Of a stretch of 64,000 bases of DNA, positions 8,028-16,882 are shown one piece after another. The notes beneath the pieces were generated by a model that saw only the letters and a program-made list of their open reading frames with translations, did not search any database and had not been told where the DNA came from. Both the position numbers and the translations under genes were made by a program. Each line of letters starts with the position of its first letter. Within the stretch, counting starts at the first letter, position 1. Source of the DNA: Rhodoferax aquaticus (lineage in GTDB: Bacteria; Pseudomonadota; Gammaproteobacteria; Burkholderiales; Burkholderiaceae_C); the NCBI RefSeq assembly GCF_006974105.1, contig NZ_CP036282.1:2108001-2172000 (forward strand), written 5' to 3'.

Positions 8028-8964
8028 ATGGTGCCAATCAGTGTTGCCTTACCGGCGCACAGCGCACACTTGCACTGACACTAGATGGGCTGGTCGCACA
8101 GACGTTTACCGCTTTTCAGGTCGTACTGTTAGACGACGCGTCGTCCGACGACTCCGTTGCGATTGCTCGTAGCTACCAAGACCGTTTGAATTTGCGACTG
8201 ATCCAAACTGAGCGGAACCTTGGATCTCGGACGCCCGTAACCGTCTCCTAGCTTAGATCGATTCGCCGTTCATGGCAATCTTCGATCATGACGACATCTG
8301 CCACCATGAACGTCTGGCAAGCCAGCTTTGGTTCATGGAATCACTTCCTTATGTCGACATCGTGGACTCTGCGATCACCTATTTCTCTGAAGTGAAGGAT
8401 TTAGCCACCGCCAGCCGTGTGCTTTGCCATCCCTGCGAGGACGCCGTGATCAAAACTAAGCTGCTGCGCATCTGCCCCATTGGCCACCCCAGCGCAATGT
8501 CGCGTCGCAACCTCTTTACTGATGCGGGTGGCTATCTCGCCGAGTTTTCGCGCGCTGAGGACTACGCCCTCTGGTGTCGCGCTGCTCCGCCTGGCAAGCG
8601 CTTCGCTAACCTAGAGGAGTCTCTGATGTTTTATCGCCTACACCCTGCGCGAACGAGCCAAGTCCAGTGCCAACGCATGGCTGTCAAAGACATTGAAATC
8701 AAGCGGCTGTGTATACGTGCCCTGCTCGGCGGGGACGACGCCTCGTTAGCCGAGTTACTCTGCCTCGGCCTTTATCACAAAAGCAATAAGTCGCTAGCAG
8801 GTGCCCTGACAGGACTAATTCCGGTCATCTTGAAGTTTGGTCAGCGCATGCCCTGTCCTAACACCTCCGCCGACTTGGTCGGCCAGGTTCTGGCTCAGCG
8901 ATTCAACGATGCGCATTCATCTGTTAGTGGAGGATATTGGTGGGTATTGCTGAGTCTGCGCTGA
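8028..8964 (+). pseudogene. Broken family-2 glycosyltransferase
   Basis: A GT2 (GT-A) transferase can be pieced together from three frames. The ATG at 8028 gives VPISVALPAHSA and then stops. Another frame continues LTLDGLVAQTFTAFQVVLLDDASSDDSVAIARSYQ, holding the nucleotide-binding aspartates. A third frame gives ARNRLLA, an in-frame TAG near 8253, then SPFMAIFDHDD with the DxD-type motif and an intact C-terminal half from 8272 (AMSRRNLFTDAGGY). At least two frameshifts and one stop separate the donor-binding part from the rest. The 230-residue 3' frame could be translated but would lack the N-terminal fold. Confidence 0.85.
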
Positions 8965-9165
8965 GTAAATCGGGTTTGAGGCAACAGAGAAGTTTTGGTC
9001 TTTCTGTACAGGTTGAACCCTCTGCAGAACTCGCTGCAGACGCACGCAAAATTGGGTACAAAGAAGCGGGTTAGCGAGTGGGTGCAAACGTCTATTCCAA
9101 AGTCGTGGAAAATAGAGGGCTTTTCGTTCGGTTCCCCAACTTTTTTTGCTTCCATCAGCTAGCCC

Positions 9166-10587
9166 ATGTCAGACGTAAACTCTTCCAAGATCTCTGTCGA
9201 GAAAATCGGCGGCACTTCCATGACCGCTTTTGGCGATGTGCTGCGTCACATCGTTTTGCACGACCCCAAACGCATTTACGGCCGCATTTACGTGGTGTCT
9301 GCCTACTCAGGTGTGACCAACCAGTTGCTGGAGCACAAAAAGACGGGTGAACGGGGCATCTATGCTTTGTTCGCCGAAGGCAAGGGCTACCAAGACGCCT
9401 TAACCGATTTGGCCGTCAGTTTGAAGAAACTCAACGCCGGATATGCCGATATCGGCCTGCCGCTGGCGGTGGCCGATGCGTTTATCGACCATCGCATTGC
9501 CCAATCCCGGGAATACCTGGGTGCCATGCAGCATGTGCTGGCCAGCGGCTATCTGAACCGCAAAGATGTGCTCTTGGCCGCCCGCGAAGTGCTGGCCTCC
9601 ATCGGTGAGTCGCACAGCGCGTTCAACTCGGTCGAAATTCTCAAGGCCAATGGAGTAAAGGCCGTGCTGATGGACCTAGCTGGTTTTGATGACAACGAGG
9701 CTTGGACCATTGACGAGCGCATTGCTAACAGTTTCAAGGACCTGGACCTGGCCAACAGCGTGATTGTGGCTACGGGTTACACCAAGGGCACGGAAGGCAT
9801 CATGCGGGAGTTCGACCGTGGCTACTCCGAGGTCACCTTCAGCAAGATCGCTGTCGAAGTGCGGCCAGCTGAGGCTGTGATCCACAAAGAGTTTCACCTG
9901 TCGTCGGCAGATCCCAATTTAGTTGGCTTGGAAAATGCCATCGTTGTGGGTGCGACCAACTATGACGTGGCCGACCAGTTGGCCGATGTGGGCATGGAAG
10001 CCATTCACCCTAAGGCTGCTAAGCCTATGGAGTTGGCGGGTATTCCGATCCGCTTAAAAAACACATTTGAGCCCGACCACCCCGGCACCTTGATTACCAA
10101 AGATTTTGTGGGCGAGCGCGCCCGCGTGGAAATTGTGACTGGCACCGATAAGGTCACCCTGATTGAGATCCACGACCCCAGCATGGTGGGCACTGTAGGC
10201 TTTGATGCCAACTTGATGCAGGTTTTTTGCAAGCATGACATCAGCTACATCCTGAAGGCTACTAACGCCAATTCCATCGCACATTTGGTGTGGGACAACC
10301 AAGTCACTGCCGAATTGGTGGCTGAATTGGAAGAGCTTTACCAAGTAGTGACGGTAAAGCGCAGCGCCATCGTTTGTACCATCGGCTCCAACATCGGGAT
10401 TCCTGGTGTGCTGGCCAAAGCAGCGCAGGCGCTGGCGGATGTTGGGGTCAACGTGAACTGCGTATCACAGACTTTACGGCAAGTGAATATGCAGTTCGTG
10501 ATCGAACGCGAGGACTACAAGACAGCCGTGAAAGCATTGAACATGGCGCTTTGTGTGAATTCTGGAACACCTGTGCCAAGCGTGTGA
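9166..10587 (+). CDS. Aspartate kinase, ectoine-type subgroup
   Basis: Aspartate kinase phosphorylates L-aspartate, the first step toward lysine, threonine, methionine and, in some bacteria, ectoine. The 473-residue protein starts with VEKIGGTSMTAFGDV, the kinase K-x-GGTS motif, followed by the amino-acid-kinase domain to about residue 310 (EGIMREFDRGYSEVTFSKIA). Two ACT-like modules follow (VTLIEIHDPSMVGTVGFDAN and AIVCTIGSNIGIPGVLAKAAQAL). The missing usual spacer, the length and the MTAFG variant recall the kinases found next to ectABC genes, but no ectABC is visible here. Start ATG at 9166. It is separated by 201 bp from the broken glycosyltransferase and marks the return to core-like DNA. 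Confidence 0.88.
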   Translation: MSDVNSSKISVEKIGGTSMTAFGDVLRHIVLHDPKRIYGRIYVVSAYSGVTNQLLEHKKTGERGIYALFAEGKGYQDALTDLAVSLKKLNAGYADIGLPLAVADAFIDHRIAQSREYLGAMQHVLASGYLNRKDVLLAAREVLASIGESHSAFNSVEILKANGVKAVLMDLAGFDDNEAWTIDERIANSFKDLDLANSVIVATGYTKGTEGIMREFDRGYSEVTFSKIAVEVRPAEAVIHKEFHLSSADPNLVGLENAIVVGATNYDVADQLADVGMEAIHPKAAKPMELAGIPIRLKNTFEPDHPGTLITKDFVGERARVEIVTGTDKVTLIEIHDPSMVGTVGFDANLMQVFCKHDISYILKATNANSIAHLVWDNQVTAELVAELEELYQVVTVKRSAIVCTIGSNIGIPGVLAKAAQALADVGVNVNCVSQTLRQVNMQFVIEREDYKTAVKALNMALCVNSGTPVPSV

Positions 10588-11090
10588 TTGTTGCTTGGTT
10601 TGCTATTGAAGTTGTTAGCACTTTAGGTGCTAAGTATCAAGGGCTGGGAGCGTTTCTACTCCATCGACCCAATACCCAAGTTGAGACGAGCTGCGAGAGA
10701 TAGGTGTACCCCACAGAATCCTTGGCGCTTCTACACCGTGGGTCCTGCGCAAGATGCACGCTCTGTGACCCTACACTGTCAGGCGCCTTGCTCTAGTACC
10801 GCGCGACAAGTAGCGGATTGATCGATTGCTTAAAAAATCCCGAATCTGATTAGGATCAGGCTTTTCTCGATATGCTGCCAGTCTGGCAAAAGCATGATGG
10901 TAATGTCGCGAAACACCAATCCCTTTGGGGTCAAGAGATTCGCCAAGTTCTCGCATCGACTAGCCAGTAAGTGGTTATCGAAAAGTGGCTTTGCCGTTAC
11001 TGCTATCTTCTCAATTCACAAATGGCTTTATAACTGCGCAACGAAAGCAAAGCCCCTAGCCAGCAGTGCTTTCGGTTGCTGCCCACAACG
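10588..11090. other. Intergenic region of about 500 bp, no supported gene
   Basis: The left end contains a short dispersed repeat (10599-10655). The rest shows only short frames without ribosome sites or known motifs. One minus frame (10771-10956, 61 codons) reads plausibly as protein but has no support. No tRNA fold was recognised. Confidence 0.5.
10599..10655 (+). repeat. Comamonadaceae-type short interspersed repeat
   Basis: The stretch beginning TTTGCTATTGAAGTTGTTAG, continuing through a GGTGCTAAGTATCAAGGGCTGG core, resembles a roughly 50-60 bp repeat that I recall as very common between genes in Acidovorax, Polaromonas and Rhodoferax (TTTGCTAT..., TAGCTGCT..., GCGCTAGAGG). It follows the aspartate kinase stop by 11 bp. 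A related copy lies at 36327-36386. Function is unknown; the identification is from memory, not from a search. Confidence 0.6.
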
Positions 11091-11639
11091 TTAATCGCTA
11101 AAGAGGACACAAGGGGCTATTCCCATCGAGGCGTCGGAATGTCCAGCAAAAGATGCACATGAGGGCGCTGGCGCTGGCGGAGCTGGTTTAGGTTTATTCT
11201 GGCTTTCAGCGTACGCGTAGAAGGTCACAAATCCCGTGGCCACCAAGGGCCAGCTGATAACAGTGTCCACCACACCAGGCGCGCCATCTACGTTTACACG
11301 TGTGATTTTTTGCAACACACCGACTCCGCCCACATACATATTGCGAACCTCTTGGGTTCGTGAATCAAAACGGATGTCCATAAGGCTGTTGGCCTCCACG
11401 GGTTTGTAGCTAACAGTCGGACGAACACTCATCATGCTAAAAGCATCTTGTGCCGGGGCCAGGTTCACGTTGAAACCGAACGTGGGTGCTTCAGGCTTTA
11501 CCCGGGCACTGCCACCAAAGTGAATGCGGTAGTCCACACCAATGCTGATGCTCTTGGGCTCAAAGGTATCAGCGTGTGAAGCACCCGAAATCAGGACGAA
11601 CAATGCGCAAGCGCCCAATGCAAAATGTTTGATCTTCAT
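11091..11639 (-). CDS. Exported protein of unknown function
   Basis: I do not recognise a family. The 182-residue protein starts with a clear Sec signal peptide (MKIKHFALGACALFVLISGASHA, cut before DTFEP). The mature part is beta-rich (ISIGVDYRIHFGGSA, FGFNVNLAPAQDAFS) with a hydrophobic stretch near residues 128-147 (VISWPLVATGFVTFYAYA) and a proline-rich region before the C-terminus. The ATG at 11639 is preceded by AAGGA at a good distance; an upstream extension of the frame has no signal peptide and is rejected. It is divergent from the lipoprotein gene at 11853. Confidence 0.75.
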   Translation of the reverse strand: MKIKHFALGACALFVLISGASHADTFEPKSISIGVDYRIHFGGSARVKPEAPTFGFNVNLAPAQDAFSMMSVRPTVSYKPVEANSLMDIRFDSRTQEVRNMYVGGVGVLQKITRVNVDGAPGVVDTVISWPLVATGFVTFYAYAESQNKPKPAPPAPAPSCASFAGHSDASMGIAPCVLFSD

Positions 11640-11739
11640 AAGGTTCCTTGGTGTGAATGCTGAACCAGCGCCCAAGTGCCGGCCCATCCCGAATAAATAT
11701 ACAGGGTTCCGGGCCTTTTGAGTAGGACTTGTTGTATTC

Positions 11740-11758
11740 AAATAGCGTGCTATTTTTT
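11740..11758 (+). promoter_or_regulatory. AT-rich inverted repeat in a divergent promoter region
   Basis: AAATAGC-GT-GCTATTT is a perfect 7-bp inverted repeat followed by three more T. It lies about 100 bp from each of two divergent genes for exported proteins. It could be an operator or a small terminator hairpin; the two-base spacer is too tight for a normal hairpin loop, which favours a protein-binding site. Confidence 0.35.
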
Positions 11759-11852
11759 GCCTGCCAAATTGGCTTTGGACCGCTACACTGTTCTCAGCTT
11801 TGGGCCAGGTACGGTTCGATGGCGGTCTGTTTTTAACCAATGGAGAACGACA

Positions 11853-12167
11853 ATGAAACTGTTTGCAATGATTGCTGTCTGTGTGGTTTCGGGTGCCGTG
11901 ATATCGGGTTGTTCCGTGGCACTCGTATCTGGGGGCAGTGAAGGTGACGTGCCGCCACGTCTAGCAATTCGTGACAACGCAAAAACGTGGAATAACGGCG
12001 CATCTTTTGGCCCTGTGCCAATAGCGTTGGAAAGCGACGGCGATCGTATTTGTTCCAGTATGAACTCCACTGACAAGCAGTACCAAGCTGTAGGTTATCA
12101 CTCGAAAGCGCAGGACTTAGACGGAAGTACTTTGCCGGGTGGCGGATATCTTTGCGTGAAAAAGTAG
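11853..12167 (+). CDS. Small lipoprotein of unknown function
   Basis: This 104-residue protein begins with a lipoprotein signal (MKLFAMIAVCVVSGAVISGC), the lipobox ISGC giving Cys20 for acylation. The mature part has no recognised domain; it is small, with two further cysteines (ICSS and YLCVKK) that could form a disulfide in the periplasm. The ATG at 11853 follows TGGAGAA; an upstream in-frame start at 11718 would bury the signal peptide and is rejected. A short hairpin follows the stop. Confidence 0.78.
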   Translation: MKLFAMIAVCVVSGAVISGCSVALVSGGSEGDVPPRLAIRDNAKTWNNGASFGPVPIALESDGDRICSSMNSTDKQYQAVGYHSKAQDLDGSTLPGGGYLCVKK

Positions 12168-12189
12168 TCGCTTGATGGTCGCGTGGAGC

Positions 12190-12207
12190 ACCCATTCAAG
12201 AATGGGT
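12190..12207. terminator. Short hairpin after the lipoprotein gene
   Basis: ACCCATT-CAAG-AATGGGT forms a perfect 7-bp stem with a four-base loop, 23 bp after the stop. It has no U-run, so it is at best a weak or processing-type terminator. Confidence 0.35.
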
Positions 12208-12323
12208 AGCCCCCGGTTGTAGCCACCCCGATCTGCATGGGGCGGTGCGAATTCGCTTGTACATTCCTAGTTGCGACAAGGCGGTCAGCAGAGCCAAACA
12301 AGCCTCATTTTTTCAATACAGCA

Positions 12324-13346
12324 TCAAAGGCAGCAACGGGTTGACGATTCAGCGATAGTCTTATTTGCGCTAAGCGTCGCACCTGCACAGTACTTGTGCT
12401 CCACGATGTGGGCAACGATAGACACTGCAATTTCGGCAGGTGTTTGGGCTCCTATGTCAAGCCCCACAGGGCCATGCAGGCGCGATAGTTCAATTTCGCT
12501 CAGTCCGAAGTGCATGCCTAGACGCGCTTTGCGCGCAGTTTGGTTCCGTCTTGAGCCCAAAGCACCTACATAGAAGGCATTGGATTTCAGTGCTTCCATC
12601 AACGCCATATCGTCCAGTTTTGGATCATGGGTGAGCGCCACAATGGCGGTATGTGCATCGGGTTGCATGTCGCGCACCACGTCATCGGGCATACCGGGCA
12701 GGTGGTTTACCCTGGCACTCTGATGGGGCCATGCACTAGCGTATTCCTCGCGTGGGTCGCAGATTAGTACTGCAAAGTCCAGCAAGGTGGCGATGTGCGC
12801 GACAGCTTGAGACAACTGACCCGCGCCTACTAGCAGCAAGCGCCATTGGGGGCCAAAAGTACTACTCCATTCATGTTCCGTGAACCTTGCCTTGCTAGTG
12901 CGTAACCCAGGTGTGAGGGTGACCCTACCGGTTGGAAGATGCACGGTGCGAGTGACTAATTCGTGCGCGGCGGTGCGGGTTAATAGTTCCTTGAGCCAAG
13001 CGGTATCCATCAAAGGTTCTTGCAGTAATCGCAGGGTGCCGCCACAGGGTAAGCCAAAGCGAGCAGCTTCGTCTTTGGAGACGCCATAGGTCACCATGCT
13101 AGGCGTGGACTTCGTAGAGGTATCTCCACTGCGAACCGAGGCGCGCGTGCGCGCTATGAGGTCGTCTTCCACGCATCCGCCTGATACCGATCCGCTAAGA
13201 TGCCCATCGTCCCTAAGGGCAAGCAGGGCTCCCGATGGGCGTGGGGCACTGCCCCATGTTTCCACGACGGTGACCAAGGTCACTGCGTGTCCCGCTTGAT
13301 GCCAAGCAAGGGCATCGGCCAACACCCGTAGATCTAAACTTTCCAT
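12324..13346 (-). CDS. xdhC: XdhC/CoxI-family molybdenum-enzyme maturation protein
   Basis: XdhC-family proteins bind the molybdenum cofactor, help add its terminal sulfur and insert it into xanthine-oxidase-type enzymes. The 340-residue protein has the N-terminal XdhC/CoxI domain (VTLVTVVETWGSAPRPSGALL, SGSVSGGCVEDDL, and FGLPCGGTLRLL with the conserved CGG cysteine). The C-terminal Rossmann domain follows (WRLLLVGAGQLSQAVAHIA, FAVLICDPREEYA, YVGALGSRRN). Length is normal. It is the last gene of the iorA-iorB-tetR-xdhC operon, 3 bp after the TetR stop, and would serve the IorAB enzyme made from the same transcript. Confidence 0.92.
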   Translation of the reverse strand: MESLDLRVLADALAWHQAGHAVTLVTVVETWGSAPRPSGALLALRDDGHLSGSVSGGCVEDDLIARTRASVRSGDTSTKSTPSMVTYGVSKDEAARFGLPCGGTLRLLQEPLMDTAWLKELLTRTAAHELVTRTVHLPTGRVTLTPGLRTSKARFTEHEWSSTFGPQWRLLLVGAGQLSQAVAHIATLLDFAVLICDPREEYASAWPHQSARVNHLPGMPDDVVRDMQPDAHTAIVALTHDPKLDDMALMEALKSNAFYVGALGSRRNQTARKARLGMHFGLSEIELSRLHGPVGLDIGAQTPAEIAVSIVAHIVEHKYCAGATLSANKTIAESSTRCCL

Positions 13347-13349
13347 GGT

Positions 13350-14054
13350 TTATGTCTGCTTTTGAGTTTGCAGTGTGCCCCGCAGCAAAGTGGACAGGGT
13401 TTCTGCCATAAAAGGCTCAAACGAAATACGCATAGGATGCAAGCGTGGGTCATGGTCCAGGACCGCTGCGATGACAGCTGGTGGGTGTGCGAGTTGCGTA
13501 ACGCTGATCACAAGAGCATGCACCTGCAAGATAAAAGTGACGGACGCTGTGGCCCCTAGTTCAGGCACTTTGGTGGCTAGCAGAGCGCTGATTCGTCCAA
13601 TAAACGCAAGCAAAAACTCTTTGAAACTACGCGCAGTGTCCAATGCTAAGCTTGGTTCAATTACTGGGTGAAGCAGCACTAGCAAGCGCCCCAAGGTTGG
13701 GCGCTTCGCCAGCGTACGGGCTATGGTTGCGGCCAATGCGTTGGTCGCGCATTCTGTCGAAAGTGGGGCAAGACAGGTGTGTAAGTCTTGTTCCCAGAGC
13801 AGTAGTTCTGTCTGTACCAACTCCAAGAACAAAGCTTCTTTGCAACTGAAGTACAAATATGCGGTGCCCTTGGCTACGCCCGCTCGTTGTGCCACTTGAG
13901 CGATGGTTACGCCATCAAAATCAGACCCTGCAAAGAGCTCAGACGCAGCCCGCACGAGGTCGCCCCGGCGCAAGTCTTTGTCTTGTTCGCTGCGCGCGCG
14001 CAAGCCCACCAAGCTGCGCGTGCGGGTGAGCGTGGTGGGACGTTGCGATCTCAA
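13350..14054 (-). CDS. TetR-family regulator within the molybdenum hydroxylase operon
   Basis: The 234-residue protein has an N-terminal TetR helix-turn-helix (about residues 29-75: LVRAASELFAGSDFDGVTIAQVAQRAGVAKGTAYLYF) and an all-helical ligand-binding C-terminal domain. It lies 2 bp after iorB and 3 bp before xdhC, so it is co-transcribed with the enzyme it probably controls. The palindrome TGACC-AAT-GGTCA at 16816-16828, just upstream of iorA, is the natural candidate operator, giving autoregulation and perhaps control of the divergent mocA-like gene. The ligand is unknown, possibly the enzyme's N-heterocyclic or aldehyde substrate. Confidence 0.9.
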   Translation of the reverse strand: MRSQRPTTLTRTRSLVGLRARSEQDKDLRRGDLVRAASELFAGSDFDGVTIAQVAQRAGVAKGTAYLYFSCKEALFLELVQTELLLWEQDLHTCLAPLSTECATNALAATIARTLAKRPTLGRLLVLLHPVIEPSLALDTARSFKEFLLAFIGRISALLATKVPELGATASVTFILQVHALVISVTQLAHPPAVIAAVLDHDPRLHPMRISFEPFMAETLSTLLRGTLQTQKQT

Positions 14055-14056
14055 GG

Positions 14057-16324
14057 CTAAGCGGCCAAAGGTAAGGCGCGTTGACGTTGCCCCGTGAGTG
14101 CAAACAAAGCGTTGGCTACTGCGGGTGCCAGTGGAGGTACGGCGGGCTCACCGACGCCAGCAGGCGAGCGTTCACTGGGCACGATATAGGTTTCCACGAC
14201 CGGAGCATGCGCCAGCATAACGACCGGATAGGTGGGGAAGTTGCTTTGCTGTACCTCCCCTTCCTTGATGTCGATCTTGCCGTACAGTGCAGCGCTGAGT
14301 GCGAAGATGACGCCACTCTCCATTTGTTGTGCCACGGTGTTGGGGTTGACCACGGTGCCGCAGTCGATGGCACACACCACGCGGTGGACCCGTGGCTTGC
14401 CATCTTGCAGGGACACCTCCGCCACTTCCGCCACGATGGACCCAAATGATTCATGCAGGGCGATTCCGCGCGCGTGACCAGATGGCAGCGGACTGCCCCA
14501 TTTCGCTTTTTCAGCAGCGAGTTGCAAGACAGCCAAGTAGCGGGGTGCTTCAGTCAACAAAGCCGCGCGAAAAGCAACTGGGTCTTGCTTGGTTTGCGCA
14601 GCGAGCTCGTCCACAAAACTTTCCGAAAAAAATGCGTTATGCGAGTGGCCCACTGAGCGCCAAAACCCAATGGGAACACCCATGCGGGTAGCTACATGGG
14701 ACATGTGTTGATTGGCAAAGCCATAAGGTAAGTCAAACAGACCTTCTGACGCAGTTTTGTCCGGCATGTCGATGGGGCCAGCCAGCGCGGGCAGGCCGCG
14801 TTCCATCCATCGCGGGGTGATCGTGTCCCCAGCCGACTTGATGCGCAAGCTTGCAACTTTGCCGTCCGCTCCCATTGCGGCCCGCATATCGGCGACGTGC
14901 ATAGGACGGTAGAAGTCGTGGGTGGTGTCTTCTTCCCTAGACCAAATGAGTTGCACGGGTTTGCCTTCGCATTGCATGGCCACTTGCACCGCTTGACCCA
15001 CGAAATCCACCTCCAAGCGGCGACCAAAGCCGCCTCCAAGCAGTGTGACGTGCAAGGTGACACTCTCCACGTCCACCCCAGCCACTTTGGCTGCCACAGC
15101 GCGTGCCATGCCAGGTACTTGGGTCGGTACCCAAATCTCTACTTTGCCGTCCTTGATTTGCGCAGTGCAATTCATGGGTTCCATGGTGGCATGGGCGAGG
15201 TAAGGTGCGGAGTATTTCGCCTCAATGATGCGGTTTGCGGTGGCCTCCGCTTTTTCTACAGAGCCTTTTTCGTAGAACGTGAACCCCGATTCTGCTTTGA
15301 GCTGCGTGGCGAGGTCGGCCTTGATTTTTTCTGTGTCCAAGGCTCCTTGTGCACGTTGCGCCCACTTCACTTCTACTGCCAGTGCCGCCTGCTTGGCATG
15401 CCAAGTGGTTTTGCCAACCACAGCAAACCCAGCGGTTGACCCCGCAATAGAAGGTAACTCAACCAACTTGACGACACCTGGCATGGCCAGTGCTGCTTTG
15501 CTATCGAGCGACTGCACAGTGCCGCCTAGCATGGGCGCTTGACGTACGGATGCGAACAGCATGCCAGGCTGACGCACGTCAATTCCAAACTGGGCCGATC
15601 CATTGGTTTTGGACGGTACGTCAGGGCGCAGTGCAGGCTTTCCAATCAAAGTCCAAGTCGCGCGGTCTTTCAGAACCACGCTGGCGGGTGTCAGACCCGC
15701 GGCGCCTTTAGCAAATTCACCGTAATGGCCCGTTTTTCCTGAGCGGTGGCTAAGTACACCTGCTTGTACCTTGAGCTCTGAGGCAGGCACCTTCCATTGT
15801 GCCGCTGCAGCCTCTAGTAGGCTGGCACGGGCGGTGGCTGCAGCCTGGCGCAGCGGCTGCCAGGCGTCCGCCACGCTGGATGAGCCGCCAGTAGCGTTGA
15901 TGCCAAGCTCGCGCGCAATCTTGCCCACCATCCACTCACCCACGCGCACGGTGCTGGTCTTTTTGCCTTCTTCTGCGTCCAGTGGGTGAAAGGGAAGGCT
16001 GCCTACAAACATGGCCACGTTTCCGTAGATAGAGTCAGCTCCCGCTTGTTCTAAGCGCACACGCGCCAACGGCACATCCAGCTCTTCGGCGACCAACATA
16101 GACAGAGCGGTGTGAATGCCTTGGCCCATGTCACTTCGGTGCATGGCGAGGATGATGCTGCCATCACTAGCCACCTTGATCCAGCCGTTCAGGGCCACAT
16201 CGCCTTCGGTCGGAAGCATCAATGCGCCATCACCCAAGCGCGAACGGACAGGGGTGACGCCCCAACCCACCACCAGTGCCCCTGTCGCGCCCAGGGCGCT
16301 CAGGATCCAAGTACGGCGCTTCAT
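14057..16324 (-). CDS. Molybdopterin-binding large subunit, IorB-type (isoquinoline 1-oxidoreductase-like)
   Basis: This is the catalytic subunit of a xanthine-oxidase-family molybdenum hydroxylase, which hydroxylates N-heterocycles or oxidises aldehydes. The start is [15 protein letters not shown] at 16324; a twin-arginine-like basic pair and hydrophobic stretch suggest periplasmic export, as in IorB relatives. Motifs in the 755 residues: [68 protein letters not shown] and [19 protein letters not shown]; the glutamate in GVGEP is the expected base. ATGA overlap with the small subunit shows coupling. The substrate cannot be inferred. No cytochrome c subunit gene lies beside it. Confidence 0.9.
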   Translation of the reverse strand: MKRRTWILSALGATGALVVGWGVTPVRSRLGDGALMLPTEGDVALNGWIKVASDGSIILAMHRSDMGQGIHTALSMLVAEELDVPLARVRLEQAGADSIYGNVAMFVGSLPFHPLDAEEGKKTSTVRVGEWMVGKIARELGINATGGSSSVADAWQPLRQAAATARASLLEAAAAQWKVPASELKVQAGVLSHRSGKTGHYGEFAKGAAGLTPASVVLKDRATWTLIGKPALRPDVPSKTNGSAQFGIDVRQPGMLFASVRQAPMLGGTVQSLDSKAALAMPGVVKLVELPSIAGSTAGFAVVGKTTWHAKQAALAVEVKWAQRAQGALDTEKIKADLATQLKAESGFTFYEKGSVEKAEATANRIIEAKYSAPYLAHATMEPMNCTAQIKDGKVEIWVPTQVPGMARAVAAKVAGVDVESVTLHVTLLGGGFGRRLEVDFVGQAVQVAMQCEGKPVQLIWSREEDTTHDFYRPMHVADMRAAMGADGKVASLRIKSAGDTITPRWMERGLPALAGPIDMPDKTASEGLFDLPYGFANQHMSHVATRMGVPIGFWRSVGHSHNAFFSESFVDELAAQTKQDPVAFRAALLTEAPRYLAVLQLAAEKAKWGSPLPSGHARGIALHESFGSIVAEVAEVSLQDGKPRVHRVVCAIDCGTVVNPNTVAQQMESGVIFALSAALYGKIDIKEGEVQQSNFPTYPVVMLAHAPVVETYIVPSERSPAGVGEPAVPPLAPAVANALFALTGQRQRALPLAA

Positions 16325-16794
16325 GCTGTGACTCCCGAAGTGGCTGCTGTTGTTGCAGCGGCGCGGTGAATCGCGGCGCGCACGCGTTGGTAGGTTCCAC
16401 AGCGGCATATATTGGTCATGGCCTCATCAATATCCGCATCGGTAGGCTTGGGCTTGCGCTCGAGCAAGGCAGCGGCGGCCATGAGCATGCCGCTTTGGCA
16501 ATAGCCGCATTGCGGCACTTGCTCAGCAATCCAAGCGGCTTGTAAGGCATGCTGCTGGTTGGGAGACCCTAAAGACTCTATGGTGCGAATCTTGGCACCG
16601 GCCACTGCGGAGACAGGCATTACACAGGAGCGCACCGCTTGCCCATTGATGTGTACCGTGCAAGCGCCGCAGGCGGCCACGCCGCATCCAAACTTGGTAC
16701 CGGTCATGTTGAGTTCGTCGCGCAGCACCCACAGTAATGGCATGTTGGGATCGACCTCAGTTGTCACACTTTGTCCGTTGATGTTCAGTTCCAT
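16321..16794 (-). CDS. [2Fe-2S] small subunit, IorA-type
   Basis: This electron-transfer subunit pairs with the IorB-like protein. In 157 residues both iron-sulfur clusters are visible: the plant-ferredoxin type with C37, C42, C45 ([13 protein letters not shown]) and C57, then the alpha-helical one with C96, C99 (QCGYCQSGM) and C130, C132 ([12 protein letters not shown]). The length is standard and there is no FAD domain, so this is a two-subunit enzyme. It is the first gene of the leftward operon; its start lies 21 bp from the palindromic site at 16816. Confidence 0.94.
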   Translation of the reverse strand: MELNINGQSVTTEVDPNMPLLWVLRDELNMTGTKFGCGVAACGACTVHINGQAVRSCVMPVSAVAGAKIRTIESLGSPNQQHALQAAWIAEQVPQCGYCQSGMLMAAAALLERKPKPTDADIDEAMTNICRCGTYQRVRAAIHRAAATTAATSGVTA

Positions 16795-16815
16795 GGGCTC
16801 CTCGCATTAGTTTAA

Positions 16816-16828
16816 TGACCAATGGTCA
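16816..16828. promoter_or_regulatory. Candidate TetR operator between iorA and the mocA-like gene
   Basis: TGACC-AAT-GGTCA is a perfect inverted repeat with 5-bp arms around a 3-bp centre. It lies just upstream of iorA and in the promoter region of the divergent gene, where a TetR dimer could repress both. TetR operators of this form are common; binding by the protein encoded at 13350-14054 is inferred. Confidence 0.6.
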
Positions 16829-16882
16829 GATACTAGCCTATGCATTGTGGCAAGGTCAATTACCCCCTTACACTTTGACGAC

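Noticed and set aside
10771..10956. 61-codon minus-strand frame after the aspartate kinase
   Set aside because: Reads plausibly as protein but lacks a ribosome site and any recognisable family; not enough to call a gene.
11718..11852. Upstream N-terminal extension of the lipoprotein frame
   Set aside because: The extension would bury the lipoprotein signal; the ATG at 11853 has its own ribosome site.
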